From Roseinatronobacter alkalisoli (GTDB lineage: Bacteria > Pseudomonadota > Alphaproteobacteria > Rhodobacterales > Rhodobacteraceae), in NCBI RefSeq assembly GCF_028745735.1, contig NZ_JAQZSM010000033.1, positions 1 through 33,277 of the forward strand: DNA of 33,277 nt, written 5' to 3'. How positions within the stretch are numbered: the first letter of the stretch is position 1; each line of letters begins with the position of its first letter. Of this stretch, positions 8,640 through 15,549 are shown one piece after another. Both the position numbers and the translations under genes were made by a program. The notes beneath the pieces are model-generated. The model was given only the letters and a program-made list of their open reading frames with translations. It was not told where the DNA came from and ran no database searches.

Positions 8640-8830
8640 ATATTGTTAAGGTATTTGACTTTCAGGATTACATTCACGGCTTCCAGCCCAGCTAGATTGG
8701 CCCCGCTTTTGTCGATAACAATACGATCGGGAACACCATTCATACCGATCGCCCGCCTGAAAGCCCCACGCGGCAACTTTGTCGCGGCGCTCAGATAGCA
8801 TGAAATGAAGGGACTTCTGTCGCAGACACA
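8640..8830 (-). mobile_element. IS6-family transposase internal fragment (second copy)
   Basis: On the minus strand two frames give FMLSERRDKVAA, then RAIGMNGVPDRIVIDKSGAN, LAGLEAVNVILK and VKYLNNI. These are the DDE-core segments of IS6-family transposases. There is a frameshift near 8780 and an internal deletion between VNVILK and VKYLNN, where about a dozen residues are normally found. Because it lies upstream, in transcription sense, of the terminal repeat at 8634, it comes from a different IS6 copy or a rearranged one. Confidence 0.7.
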
Positions 8831-8859
8831 TCGTAGCAGTACTTGTCCAAATATTCGCG

Positions 8860-9498
8860 TTAGCGCTGCCCGTCAGCGGCCATGGGCAGGTTAATGCCAG
8901 TCGTCGTGACCTGCAAAAGGCTTTGGCGCGGCTTTGCCCAGCCAAAATCGACCGAGAAAACGGTCTCATTATCTGTCTTTATCCTACGCATTTGCATGTC
9001 GCTTTCGGCCCAAGCATAGCCGAGCCAGAATTCGAGGTTATCAACAGTGTTGGTTTTGGGCGCGACAGGGGATTCTGCATAAGGCCACTTCTCATCAAGA
9101 GGTACAGGCAGCAACACTTGCCCTGTCAGTCGTTCACCTGGCGGCAACAGGCGCGCATAGGGCAGCTCGGGGGCCTCCAGCAGCATGCCTTCTGGAATTG
9201 GTGGAACATATTTCGCAACTATGTAGCGTCCGTCCGCCTCCAGCCAGCGCCACGCTAAATCCGGAACGACGCTGCGTTCACCCGAGCGGGCGGTCCTGTA
9301 TAGGCGATCAAAGACCAGCAAAGTCTCGGAGCTCCGGTTTTCCACATTATATCTGGCGGCGAGGTGATCTTCCGCAAGGGACCACTCAATCTGCAACCTC
9401 ACCGCGCTTTCGTCAAAATTTGACATTATGCTCTCCTCTTGCGCCGAAACGCTTGTGCCCCAGACACTCAGTAGCAGTGCACAAAGCAAGTTCTTCAT
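8860..9498 (-). CDS. Secreted protein downstream of PAAR-peptidase gene; candidate immunity protein
   Basis: The ATG at 9496-9498 gives a 212-residue protein with a clear signal peptide (MKNLLCALLLSVWGTSVSAQ), in preference to an upstream start that adds 58 basic residues. The mature part contains ENRSSETLLVFDRLYRTA, PPIPEGMLLEAPELPYARLL and NLEFWLGYAWAES and seems to be a compact beta-rich domain. No family recognised. It lies 103 bases downstream of the PAAR-M91 gene on the same strand. Periplasmic location and adjacency are what an immunity protein against a type VI effector would show, but this is inference only. Confidence 0.6.
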   Translation of the reverse strand: MKNLLCALLLSVWGTSVSAQEESIMSNFDESAVRLQIEWSLAEDHLAARYNVENRSSETLLVFDRLYRTARSGERSVVPDLAWRWLEADGRYIVAKYVPPIPEGMLLEAPELPYARLLPPGERLTGQVLLPVPLDEKWPYAESPVAPKTNTVDNLEFWLGYAWAESDMQMRRIKTDNETVFSVDFGWAKPRQSLLQVTTTGINLPMAADGQR

Positions 9499-9601
9499 CA
9501 CATAGCGCCACCAGTGCTGCCAAAACCATGGTCTGACGGGACCCTGCCGGCGTCGCGCCATCTTGGCTGGCTGGCGCTTATACCTGTCTCTGACCTCACG
9601 A

Positions 9602-10468
9602 TCAGTAACGTGGCCGCTGTGGTTCGCCAAGGTCATTGCGAATCTGGTTCTCCGTATGCGGTGCATCTGCAAAATCGCCTAGCCCCACCGCTTCAAGTTC
9701 GTAGTGGGGTGTTCCATCCACCTCGGCCCTGTCCAACCTGCCGTTCTGCACTTGGTCCACATGGACCAACTCATGCCCCAGGCCCACGATCGGAGGACGC
9801 GTCATCCAGTCTTCTGATCCATCGCCGATCTGTGTGCGCTCGGGGTTGTAGTTTACTGTCGACGGAGACCCCGCACCAGCAGCTCCATCGTCGTTCAACC
9901 ATGCATCCCCAGTGAATCCCGTAACTGAATTTCCCCCATTGGTCTCGACGATACGGACAGGTTTATCACTCTGCATGATAGTAGAAATCAGGCTGCTTCC
10001 CGTGGGGGTTCCGTTCAGCATCGCAAGATCATCAAGGGTGGTCTCCACGAAATCCTTACTGCCCTCAATCGATATATTGTCGCCCAATTGCGCTACATAC
10101 GATCCGTCATCCTTGATCGAGAGCGAGACAGGACCCACGGGCACGGGCATCACTGGCGGCGGCGGTGCGGCGACCCCGGCCAACCCGATCAATACCGTGG
10201 GAAAACCTGTCGTGATCACCCCACCCTTAGCTGTCGGGTCGCCCATGCGCGCGGCAGGCAACCCGCCGATCAGAACCGTAGGCGAGCCAAAGATGATGGC
10301 ATCGACTGGCGCGGGCGGCGGCCCAATGCAGGCGCACAGATCCGTCATCCGCGCGGCAGGCATGAAGCCGATCAAAACATTGACTGCACAAGGCGGAATG
10401 ATGGGCAAACCGGGCGGGGGTGCCATCGGGCAGGTATGCAGATCAGTCACCCGTGCGGCAGGTGGCAT
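9602..10468 (-). CDS. PAAR-domain protein with C-terminal M91-type zinc metallopeptidase (putative T6SS effector)
   Basis: A 288-residue protein from the ATG at 10466-10468 (GGAG about eight bases upstream), beginning MPPAARVTDLHTCP. Residues 1 to about 98 form a PAAR domain, with three repeats of the type PAARxTD/GDP and VLIG. PAAR proteins sharpen the VgrG spike tip and carry toxins. Residues about 200-288 carry RPPIVGLGHELVHVDQ with the zinc-binding HELVH at 232-236. A downstream Glu lies in HYELEAVG, and TENQIRNDLGEPQRPRY ends the protein, as in the M91 (NleD/HopH1-like effector) metallopeptidase family. Between them is a short linker region. It is therefore probably a self-contained specialised effector. 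No other type VI secretion genes are present in the window, so the secretion system must lie elsewhere or be missing. Confidence 0.8.
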   Translation of the reverse strand: MPPAARVTDLHTCPMAPPPGLPIIPPCAVNVLIGFMPAARMTDLCACIGPPPAPVDAIIFGSPTVLIGGLPAARMGDPTAKGGVITTGFPTVLIGLAGVAAPPPPVMPVPVGPVSLSIKDDGSYVAQLGDNISIEGSKDFVETTLDDLAMLNGTPTGSSLISTIMQSDKPVRIVETNGGNSVTGFTGDAWLNDDGAAGAGSPSTVNYNPERTQIGDGSEDWMTRPPIVGLGHELVHVDQVQNGRLDRAEVDGTPHYELEAVGLGDFADAPHTENQIRNDLGEPQRPRY

Positions 10469-10585
10469 GGCGAAGCTCCGCGTTGAAAACCCCTGAGGTC
10501 TGCGTATAAAAAAGGGAGATGGAAAAACGAAATTGAACAGCACTCAGTATATCAAAAAGCACGCGCACTGTCATCTTACAACTAA

Positions 10586-11420
10586 GGCCTGTTGACGTTC
10601 AGGATTTCTATTTGGTGTGAGTTCTGATTCAAGGTTGCAAACAGAGGAGAGCAGCCTTGACCCGACGTGCCCTGACCGACGCCCATTGGGCGATCATTGA
10701 ACCCTTCTGCCTTGGCAAGCAAACCGACCCCGGCCAGACCGGACGCGATCCGCGTTGTTCATGGAAGCGGTCTTGTGGATTGTGCGCACGGGCGCGCAGT
10801 GGTGCGAATTGCCTGCTGAATCCGGGCATTGGAACTCGGTCTTCAAACGCTTCCGGCGGTGGGTCAAGGTCAATGTATTTTACAATATGTTCGGAGCGTT
10901 ATCTTCCGCCCCCAATCTCGAATACGCGATGATTGATGGCTCATTCGTCAAGGTCCATCGCTCGGGCCAGGGCGCTAAAGGGGGACTCTCAGCCAGGCCA
11001 TAGGGCGCTCGCGCGGTGGTATCACCACCAAAATACTGGCGCTGACCGACAGCTTGGGGAACCTCGCCGATTTCAGGCTGATGCCCGGGCAGGCGCATGA
11101 CCTGCGCGCCGTGTCGGATTTGATCGAAGGTCTGGCCGCCGATCACCTGCTCGCTGACCGCGCGTTTGACGCAGACAGGCTGCGCACTGCCCTCGCTGAA
11201 CGCAACGTTACCCCTATCATCCCGCCAAAATCAAACAGGCGTTTCCCCGCGACATTCGACAACGAGACTTACAAATGGCGGCACCTGATCGAAAATTACT
11301 TCGGGAAGCTCAAGGCAAACAGGGCCATCGCAATGCGATCATGCAAAACAGATCAGAGCTTCAGCGCCTTCATCTCGCATGCAGCAACCATCATTCAAAT
11401 CAGGTGAACGTCAACAGGCC
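10586..11420 (+). mobile_element. IS5-family (IS427-group) insertion sequence, complete ends
   Basis: Perfect 16-bp terminal inverted repeats (GGCCTGTTGACGTTCA at 10586-10601 and its complement at 11405-11420) bound an 835-bp element containing a single frameshifted transposase. The flanks (CTAA on the left, CGAATG on the right) do not show an obvious target duplication. Length and transposase type fit the IS427 group. Confidence 0.85.
10657..11407 (+). pseudogene. IS427-group DDE transposase in three frames
   Basis: The N-terminal part starts [20 protein letters not shown]. At about 10749 a base is missing and the reading continues in another frame ([51 protein letters not shown]). At the G-run near 10981-10984 it shifts again ([62 protein letters not shown]). 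The three catalytic regions (MIDG; ALTD; ENYFGKLK) are all present across the frames. Some IS427-group elements use programmed frameshifting at the second position. The first shift looks like ordinary decay. Confidence 0.8.
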
Positions 11421-11494
11421 CGAATGAAGCATGCCTAATGTTCGCCACCTGACACAAGATTCCCGCTAGCGGCGTTACGTGCCATATCTTGGGG

Positions 11495-11626
11495 ATGAAA
11501 TATGATGACATTTGCCCATATCTCGGCCCCACCGACCGTTCAGCGCGTAAAGCCCTGATCACCAACCGCAACACGCCGCGCAAGCTTGTCTGGCGGGCCC
11601 GGATCGTGCTGGCCACGGCTGACGGT
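11495..11626 (+). pseudogene. IS630-family transposase N-terminal fragment
   Basis: MKYDDICPYLGPTDRSARKA, LITNRNTPRKLVWRARIVLA and TADG match the N-terminal part of IS630-family transposases. At about 11627 it passes, in frame, into an IS1182-type transposase (HLFETVL), so the two were fused by recombination or nested insertion. No catalytic residues remain. Confidence 0.65.
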
Positions 11627-12486
11627 CATCTGTTCGAGACCGTCCTGCAACACTGCATGGATGAAGGTTTGGTCGGCGGTCATAGCTTCGGCGTCGATGC
11701 CAGCCTGATCCGGGCGAATGCCAATCAGACCCGCGCATCGACAGCAAGGAAGGCCTGCCGCCCGACCTCACGTCCCACGCCGAGGACGAATATCTTGAAA
11801 CACTCGACGATGCGGCCTTCGGCGCAGCGACCGCCGCCATTCCCAAATACATCTCGCCGGTGGACCCGGCCGCTCGCAGGACGGGTGCCGATGGCGGTGC
11901 CGCCTACTGTGCCTATTCCACCAACTATCTGGTGGATCTGGACAATGCCGTGATCGTGGATATCGAACCCACAGCTCCAATCCGGCCAGCGGAGGCGCGT
12001 GCCGCTCGGGACATGATCGACCGGGTGAAGGCACGCTTCGGCATCAAACCTGGTAAGCTGGTCGGCGATATTGTCTACGGATCGGCCGAGATGCTGGGCT
12101 GGCTGGTGGAGGACCGCAAGATCGCACCTCACATCCCGGTCTGGGACAAATCGAAACGCACCGACGGCACCTTCTCGCGGGAGGAGTTTGCCTACGATGC
12201 GACCGCCGACAGGTATACATGCCTTGCCGGAAATACGCTCGAGACGTCCCGCCGTAAATTCTCGAAGCCGCGCCCCACGAATGTCAGCAAAACCGACGCC
12301 TACATGACCTCGTTCAGGCAAAAGCGAAAGGTCGAGATGCTCTTTGCACATCTGAAGCGATACATCGGGCTGAGAATGATACGACTGCGTGGACCCAAAG
12401 GCGCAACCGAGCAATTCCAGCTCGCCGCAACCGCCCAGAATCTCCGCAAACTGGCCAAATTGGTGCCCCAGCCAGACCCCGCATGA
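11627..12486 (+). pseudogene. IS1182-family transposase remnant
   Basis: Two frames together give most of an IS1182-type transposase: HLFETVLQHCMDEGLVGGHS, FGVDASLIRANANQTRA; then (about 11730-11860 in a shifted frame) ISPVDPAARR; then YSTNYLVDLDNAVIVDIEPT, MIDRVKARFGIKPGKLVGD, HIPVWDKSKRTDGTFSREEF, KRKVEMLFAHLKRYIGL and LAATAQNLRKLAKL. The N terminus is missing, there is a frameshift in the 11730-11860 stretch, and the Cys-rich segment normally found between the CPAG-like and KRKVEMLF regions is deleted. It ends at TGA 12484-12486. Confidence 0.8.
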
Positions 12487-12573
12487 GCGGGACTGGCAAT
12501 CGGCCCGCTTTGGATGCCAGTCAGAACGCTTCGAACGTCGACTTTTTCAACAGTATCTCCGCAACGCCGTCCC

Positions 12574-12804
12574 TCACGGGGACTTGCCAAATTCCTGCGC
12601 GAGAACAGCTCGCGCGCGCTCGATACCCGCTTGCGTCAGGGTCAGCGATTTCGCCTTGCGCCTTGGGTCTTCGATCAGGCCCTTGTCGTGCAGACGGTTC
12701 GTGATGTCCCAATCGACCCCTTTCCAGACCTGAGTGCCATAATGCAGGGTCAGGCTGAGGATCGCGAGGGCTGCGTCATCGATCTTGTCAGTGTCAAGTG
12801 TCAT
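12574..12804 (-). CDS. DUF6429 family protein
   Basis: From the ATG at 12802-12804 (GAGGG upstream) the 76-residue product begins MTLDTDKIDDAALAILSLTL and continues with the conserved WKGVDWDITNRLHDKGLIED and KSLTLTQAGIERA. This pattern matches small DUF6429 proteins of unknown role, often found near mobile elements. An alternative ATG at 12858 overlaps the stop of the frame-corrected WGR gene by ATGA and would add 18 basic residues. The two genes may be translationally coupled. Confidence 0.7.
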   Translation of the reverse strand: MTLDTDKIDDAALAILSLTLHYGTQVWKGVDWDITNRLHDKGLIEDPRRKAKSLTLTQAGIERARAVLAQEFGKSP

Positions 12805-12854
12805 CTCTCCCTCGTCTTTGACCTGGTTTCTGGTCCGTTTTGCACGCGCGCACG

Positions 12855-13111
12855 TCATGCATATCCCCGCCGCTGTTTCACGCGTGCAAGTTTCATCAGT
12901 GCGGTCACCGCCCGCCCTTCATCAGAGTGCTGTTCAACCATCATCTGTCCGCGCGCACCGATCCGCCCCGTTCGCGCACGAGGCTGGTACCGCCAAAGAG
13001 ATCAGGCTGGATGCTCATACGGTAAAACCGCCGCATGTTGCGCGCGGGAACAATCCGGCGCATCTGCAGCTCGGTCGGGAAGATCTCCAGTTGGTTGATG
13101 CTATGAGACAT
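12855..13111 (-). pseudogene. WGR-domain protein, single frameshift
   Basis: From the ATG at 13109-13111 the frame reads MSHSINQLEIFPTELQMRRI, NMRRFYRMSIQPDLFGGTSL and VRE, the start of a WGR domain. It then runs to an early stop at about 12940. Restoring one C near 12972-12976 gives WGRIGARGQMMVEQHS-like reading, followed by ALMKLARVKQRRGYA to the TGA at 12855-12857, a normal short WGR protein of about 85 residues. The stop would overlap the next possible ATG (12858). WGR domains bind nucleic acid in poly(ADP-ribose) polymerases and in plasmid proteins. This is a true mutation or a sequencing error. Confidence 0.65.
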
Positions 13112-13187
13112 GTCGCAATCCAGCAGGGCTTTCTCCGATGATATCAGGTGGACGCTGTTGCTTCCACCTTGATTTCCTCGCGAGGAG

Positions 13188-13208
13188 AAAAGGGGGCTCA
13201 CGCCCCCT
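13188..13208 (-). terminator. Rho-independent terminator enclosing the DUF2493 stop codon
   Basis: On the minus strand GGGGGC, loop GTGA, GCCCCC is followed by TTTTCTC. The loop contains the TGA stop of the DUF2493 gene. GC-rich stem plus U-rich tail mark the end of the strawberry notch/toprim/DUF2493 transcript. Confidence 0.7.
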
Positions 13209-14130
13209 TCTCGAACTTCATGACCGGAATACCCAGCTTGCGGGCCTTGTCGGCGAGGTTCTCCTGGATGCCATTGCCCGGGAAGACCAACACACCCACG
13301 GGCAGCACGTCAAGCATCGCGTCGTTGCGCTTGAAGGGCGCGGCCTTGGCGTGCTTGGTCCAGTCAGGCTTGAAGGCCACCTGCGTCACACCCCTCGCCT
13401 CGGCCCATTTGGCGGCGATGAGCTCTGCGCCCTTGGGGCTTCCCCCATGCAGAAGGACCATGTCGGGATATTTCGTCCGGACCTGATCGAGCTTGCCCCA
13501 GATCAGGCGGTGATCGTTGAAGTCGGTCCCACCGGTGAGGGCGACCTTGGGGCCTGCGGGCAGCATCACTTCGGTCTCTGCACGGCGCTTGGCGGCCAAA
13601 AAGTCGCGGCTGTCGACCAGCGCCGCGGTCATATGCTGGCGGTTCACCTTTGATCCGGTACGGGGACGCCAGGTCGATCCCGTGTGATGGACGAACTCGT
13701 TCGCGGCGTGATCGCGCATCATGTCCATGCAGTTGCGCCGCTCAATGAGGCTCACACCTTCGGCCGTCAGGCGCTCGAGCTCTTTGGACTTCACCTCGGA
13801 GCCATCCTGTTCCCGCTGGAGGCGGCGCTGCGCCTGCTCGTTCTCATCGAGCGACCGCTCGATCCGCGCTGTGGCGCGGTGGAAAAGGTTGACCTGGCCC
13901 CAGAGCACTTCCTCAATGTCGGGTTCCATGCGAGTGTCTTCCAGGGTCGCGACAAGGGCATCGAAGATGTCTGCGACGGCGACCGCAAGGCGCTGCGCAT
14001 CGGGCATCGGGCGCGGATCGGGCTCGTCAAAGGGGCGGTAGCCGTAAAGCTGCAACTCGTCGAGCGCATGGGCCGTCTGGGATGCGGTGTGGGCGGGTTC
14101 ATACGCGTCGTCATGGGTGTGGATCGTCAT
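13198..14130 (-). CDS. DUF2493 (SLOG-fold) domain protein of the accessory module
   Basis: The start chosen is the ATG at 14128-14130 (MTIHTHDDAYEPAHTASQ), with GGAGG about ten bases upstream, giving 310 residues. The N-terminal half is a helical region (PDIEEVLWGQVNLFHRATAR, then a charged coiled coil). The C-terminal part is a DUF2493 Rossmann-like SLOG domain: VALTGGTDFNDHRLIWGKLD, DMVLLHGGSPKGAELIAAKW, FKPDWTKHAKAAPFKRND and VLVFPGNG. SLOG domains bind nucleotide-derived ligands. The gene is a regular companion of the toprim/DUF7146 and strawberry-notch genes on alphaproteobacterial plasmids and integrative elements; its role there is not known. It is followed directly by a terminator. 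Confidence 0.8.
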   Translation of the reverse strand: MTIHTHDDAYEPAHTASQTAHALDELQLYGYRPFDEPDPRPMPDAQRLAVAVADIFDALVATLEDTRMEPDIEEVLWGQVNLFHRATARIERSLDENEQAQRRLQREQDGSEVKSKELERLTAEGVSLIERRNCMDMMRDHAANEFVHHTGSTWRPRTGSKVNRQHMTAALVDSRDFLAAKRRAETEVMLPAGPKVALTGGTDFNDHRLIWGKLDQVRTKYPDMVLLHGGSPKGAELIAAKWAEARGVTQVAFKPDWTKHAKAAPFKRNDAMLDVLPVGVLVFPGNGIQENLADKARKLGIPVMKFEKGA

Positions 14131-14503
14131 CGGTTTCTTGCCTCCGGGTCTCAACTCGTCCGCGCGACAACCCGCGCGGCCTTCATGGGCAGCTCTGAGC
14201 CGTCATGGCGGACGCCACTTCACCCCGCCTTCGGGGCCGAAACGCAGTGAAGGAGGGCAGCAGGCGGGCTATTTGTTTCGCGATGCAAAGCGGGGCGCGC
14301 CCCGCAGCGGAAATAGCCTGCCTGCCGCCCTTGAGGGGGCGGACCCTTTGACGGCAGCACGCCCATCTCTGAGAAGGCCGCGCAGGGCAGTCGTGGGGAT
14401 GAGATTTACCCGGAAAGCGGCAATGACGACGCTCCACACCCACGACAGGACTGCAGGGCCCCTGCCCCCGCAGCCCGGCCCGGACCGCCCCTTGCGGCGT
14501 TGC
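14131..14503. other. Long structured intergenic region between toprim and DUF2493
   Basis: No gene seen. The 373 bases are GC-rich and contain several dyads, the largest at 14254-14331 (separate entry) and CCCCG-cctt-CGGGG near 14223-14236. The GGAGG site for DUF2493 lies at the low-coordinate end. The region could hold a promoter, attenuator or processing site for the downstream gene. Confidence 0.6.
14254..14331. repeat. Large imperfect inverted repeat (hairpin) with inner palindrome
   Basis: Arms at 14254-14274 and 14311-14331 (21 bases each) are complementary at 19 of 21 positions, for example AGGGC-A-GCAGGC on the left and GCCTGCC-GCCCT on the right. Inside lies a perfect 16-bp palindrome, GCGGGGCGCGCCCCGC, at 14290-14305. 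No U-tract follows, so this is not an ordinary terminator. Confidence 0.75.
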
Positions 14504-15535
14504 TCAGCCCAACAGGCGCTGCCGATCCTTTGGCCCGATCTGACCTGCCAGATGCTGGCGCAGCGCTTCCTTGCCCTTCGCCCGGAGATCATCGTTGAAA
14601 TCCCCGAGTTGAGGCTCGAGCACATGGCAACAAATTCCGACCTCGGTGGCTCTGGCGCTCAACCTCTCTGCCGCGCGTTGCCCGGCCGGATCGCGGTCGA
14701 TAGCGATGTAGAGGCGTTGCACCCCATCCGGCAGAAGGACCGCCCCGAGGTGACCCGATGAGAGCGCCGCCCAGACAGGAAGGCCGGGGGCCGCCTCGGA
14801 CAGGGACAGCATGGTTTCGATGCCTTCGCCGACCACGAGAATGTCGTCATGCGGGGTCAGCCGGACGGCATTGCCTAGGATGTGACCCATGGCCCGCCGC
14901 TGCGTTTCGACGGTCGCCTTTCCTTGTCCGTCAGGTGCCAACCAGGTGCGATGCACACCCTTCAAGACCCCTGCCCCATCGGTGACCGCCGCGATCAGCG
15001 CTGGTCTGGGGATGCCTTTGGTCTGGCCTTCATCCCGATGCCAGCACTTCGGATGGAAGCGCAGCGCGCTCATCTTGCCGCCTCGTGCGACGCCTCGGGC
15101 GCGCAGATAGGTGTCGGCAAGCGTGCCTACGATCGGCTTTGAGGCCGCGAACAGGCGCGCCACCGCCGCTGGCGTGCCACCGGGGGCCTGGGCCTTCTTC
15201 GGCACTGGCGTATCCGGGAGAACCGGCGTTGGGCGGCCAAGATGCGCCCGGGCCTCGTCGAGGAGTTCGGGAAACCGCGTGATCCCCGTGCGCGCGCGGA
15301 TGATGTCCAGAAGATCGCCAAATTCTGACGTGGCTGAATCCTGCCATTTCCCGCGCGCGCCCGGCCCGGAGGTCGGGCCCGTGAGGCGCACAAAGAGCGA
15401 GCGGCCCGCAGTGTTTTGCAGGTCGCCCACCATCCAGTAAGACCCTTCCCGCCGACCAGCGGGAAGGTAATGGCGACACACGCCTTCCGCGTCCTGCGCA
15501 AGCGCGCGCAGAAGCTCTTCAGTTTCAACGGACAT
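14504..15535 (-). CDS. Toprim domain protein (DUF7146 type), primase-like
   Basis: The ATG at 15533-15535 (MSVETEELLRALAQDAEG) gives 343 residues and lies 14 bases after the strawberry-notch stop, so the genes are co-transcribed. An N-terminal CHC2-like region (HYLPAGRREGSYWMVGD) lacks an obvious zinc ribbon. The middle matches the DUF7146 pattern (TLADTYLRARGV, LRFHPKCWH, PALIAAVTD, GVHRTWLAPDG). The C-terminal toprim domain has VVGEGIETMLSL, with the catalytic Glu, and YIAIDRDPAGQRAAERL, with the metal-binding Asp residues. Such proteins resemble phage/plasmid primases and probably act in replication or transfer of the host element. Confidence 0.85.
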   Translation of the reverse strand: MSVETEELLRALAQDAEGVCRHYLPAGRREGSYWMVGDLQNTAGRSLFVRLTGPTSGPGARGKWQDSATSEFGDLLDIIRARTGITRFPELLDEARAHLGRPTPVLPDTPVPKKAQAPGGTPAAVARLFAASKPIVGTLADTYLRARGVARGGKMSALRFHPKCWHRDEGQTKGIPRPALIAAVTDGAGVLKGVHRTWLAPDGQGKATVETQRRAMGHILGNAVRLTPHDDILVVGEGIETMLSLSEAAPGLPVWAALSSGHLGAVLLPDGVQRLYIAIDRDPAGQRAAERLSARATEVGICCHVLEPQLGDFNDDLRAKGKEALRQHLAGQIGPKDRQRLLG

Positions 15536-15549
15536 GAGATGCGCCCTTT

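Noticed and set aside
9912-10496. 194-codon plus-strand frame over the PAAR gene
   Set aside because: Antisense of the repetitive PAAR region; no start context or family.
11725-12414. 229-codon minus-strand frame over the IS1182 remnant
   Set aside because: Shadow of the transposase, whose plus-strand motifs are recognisable.
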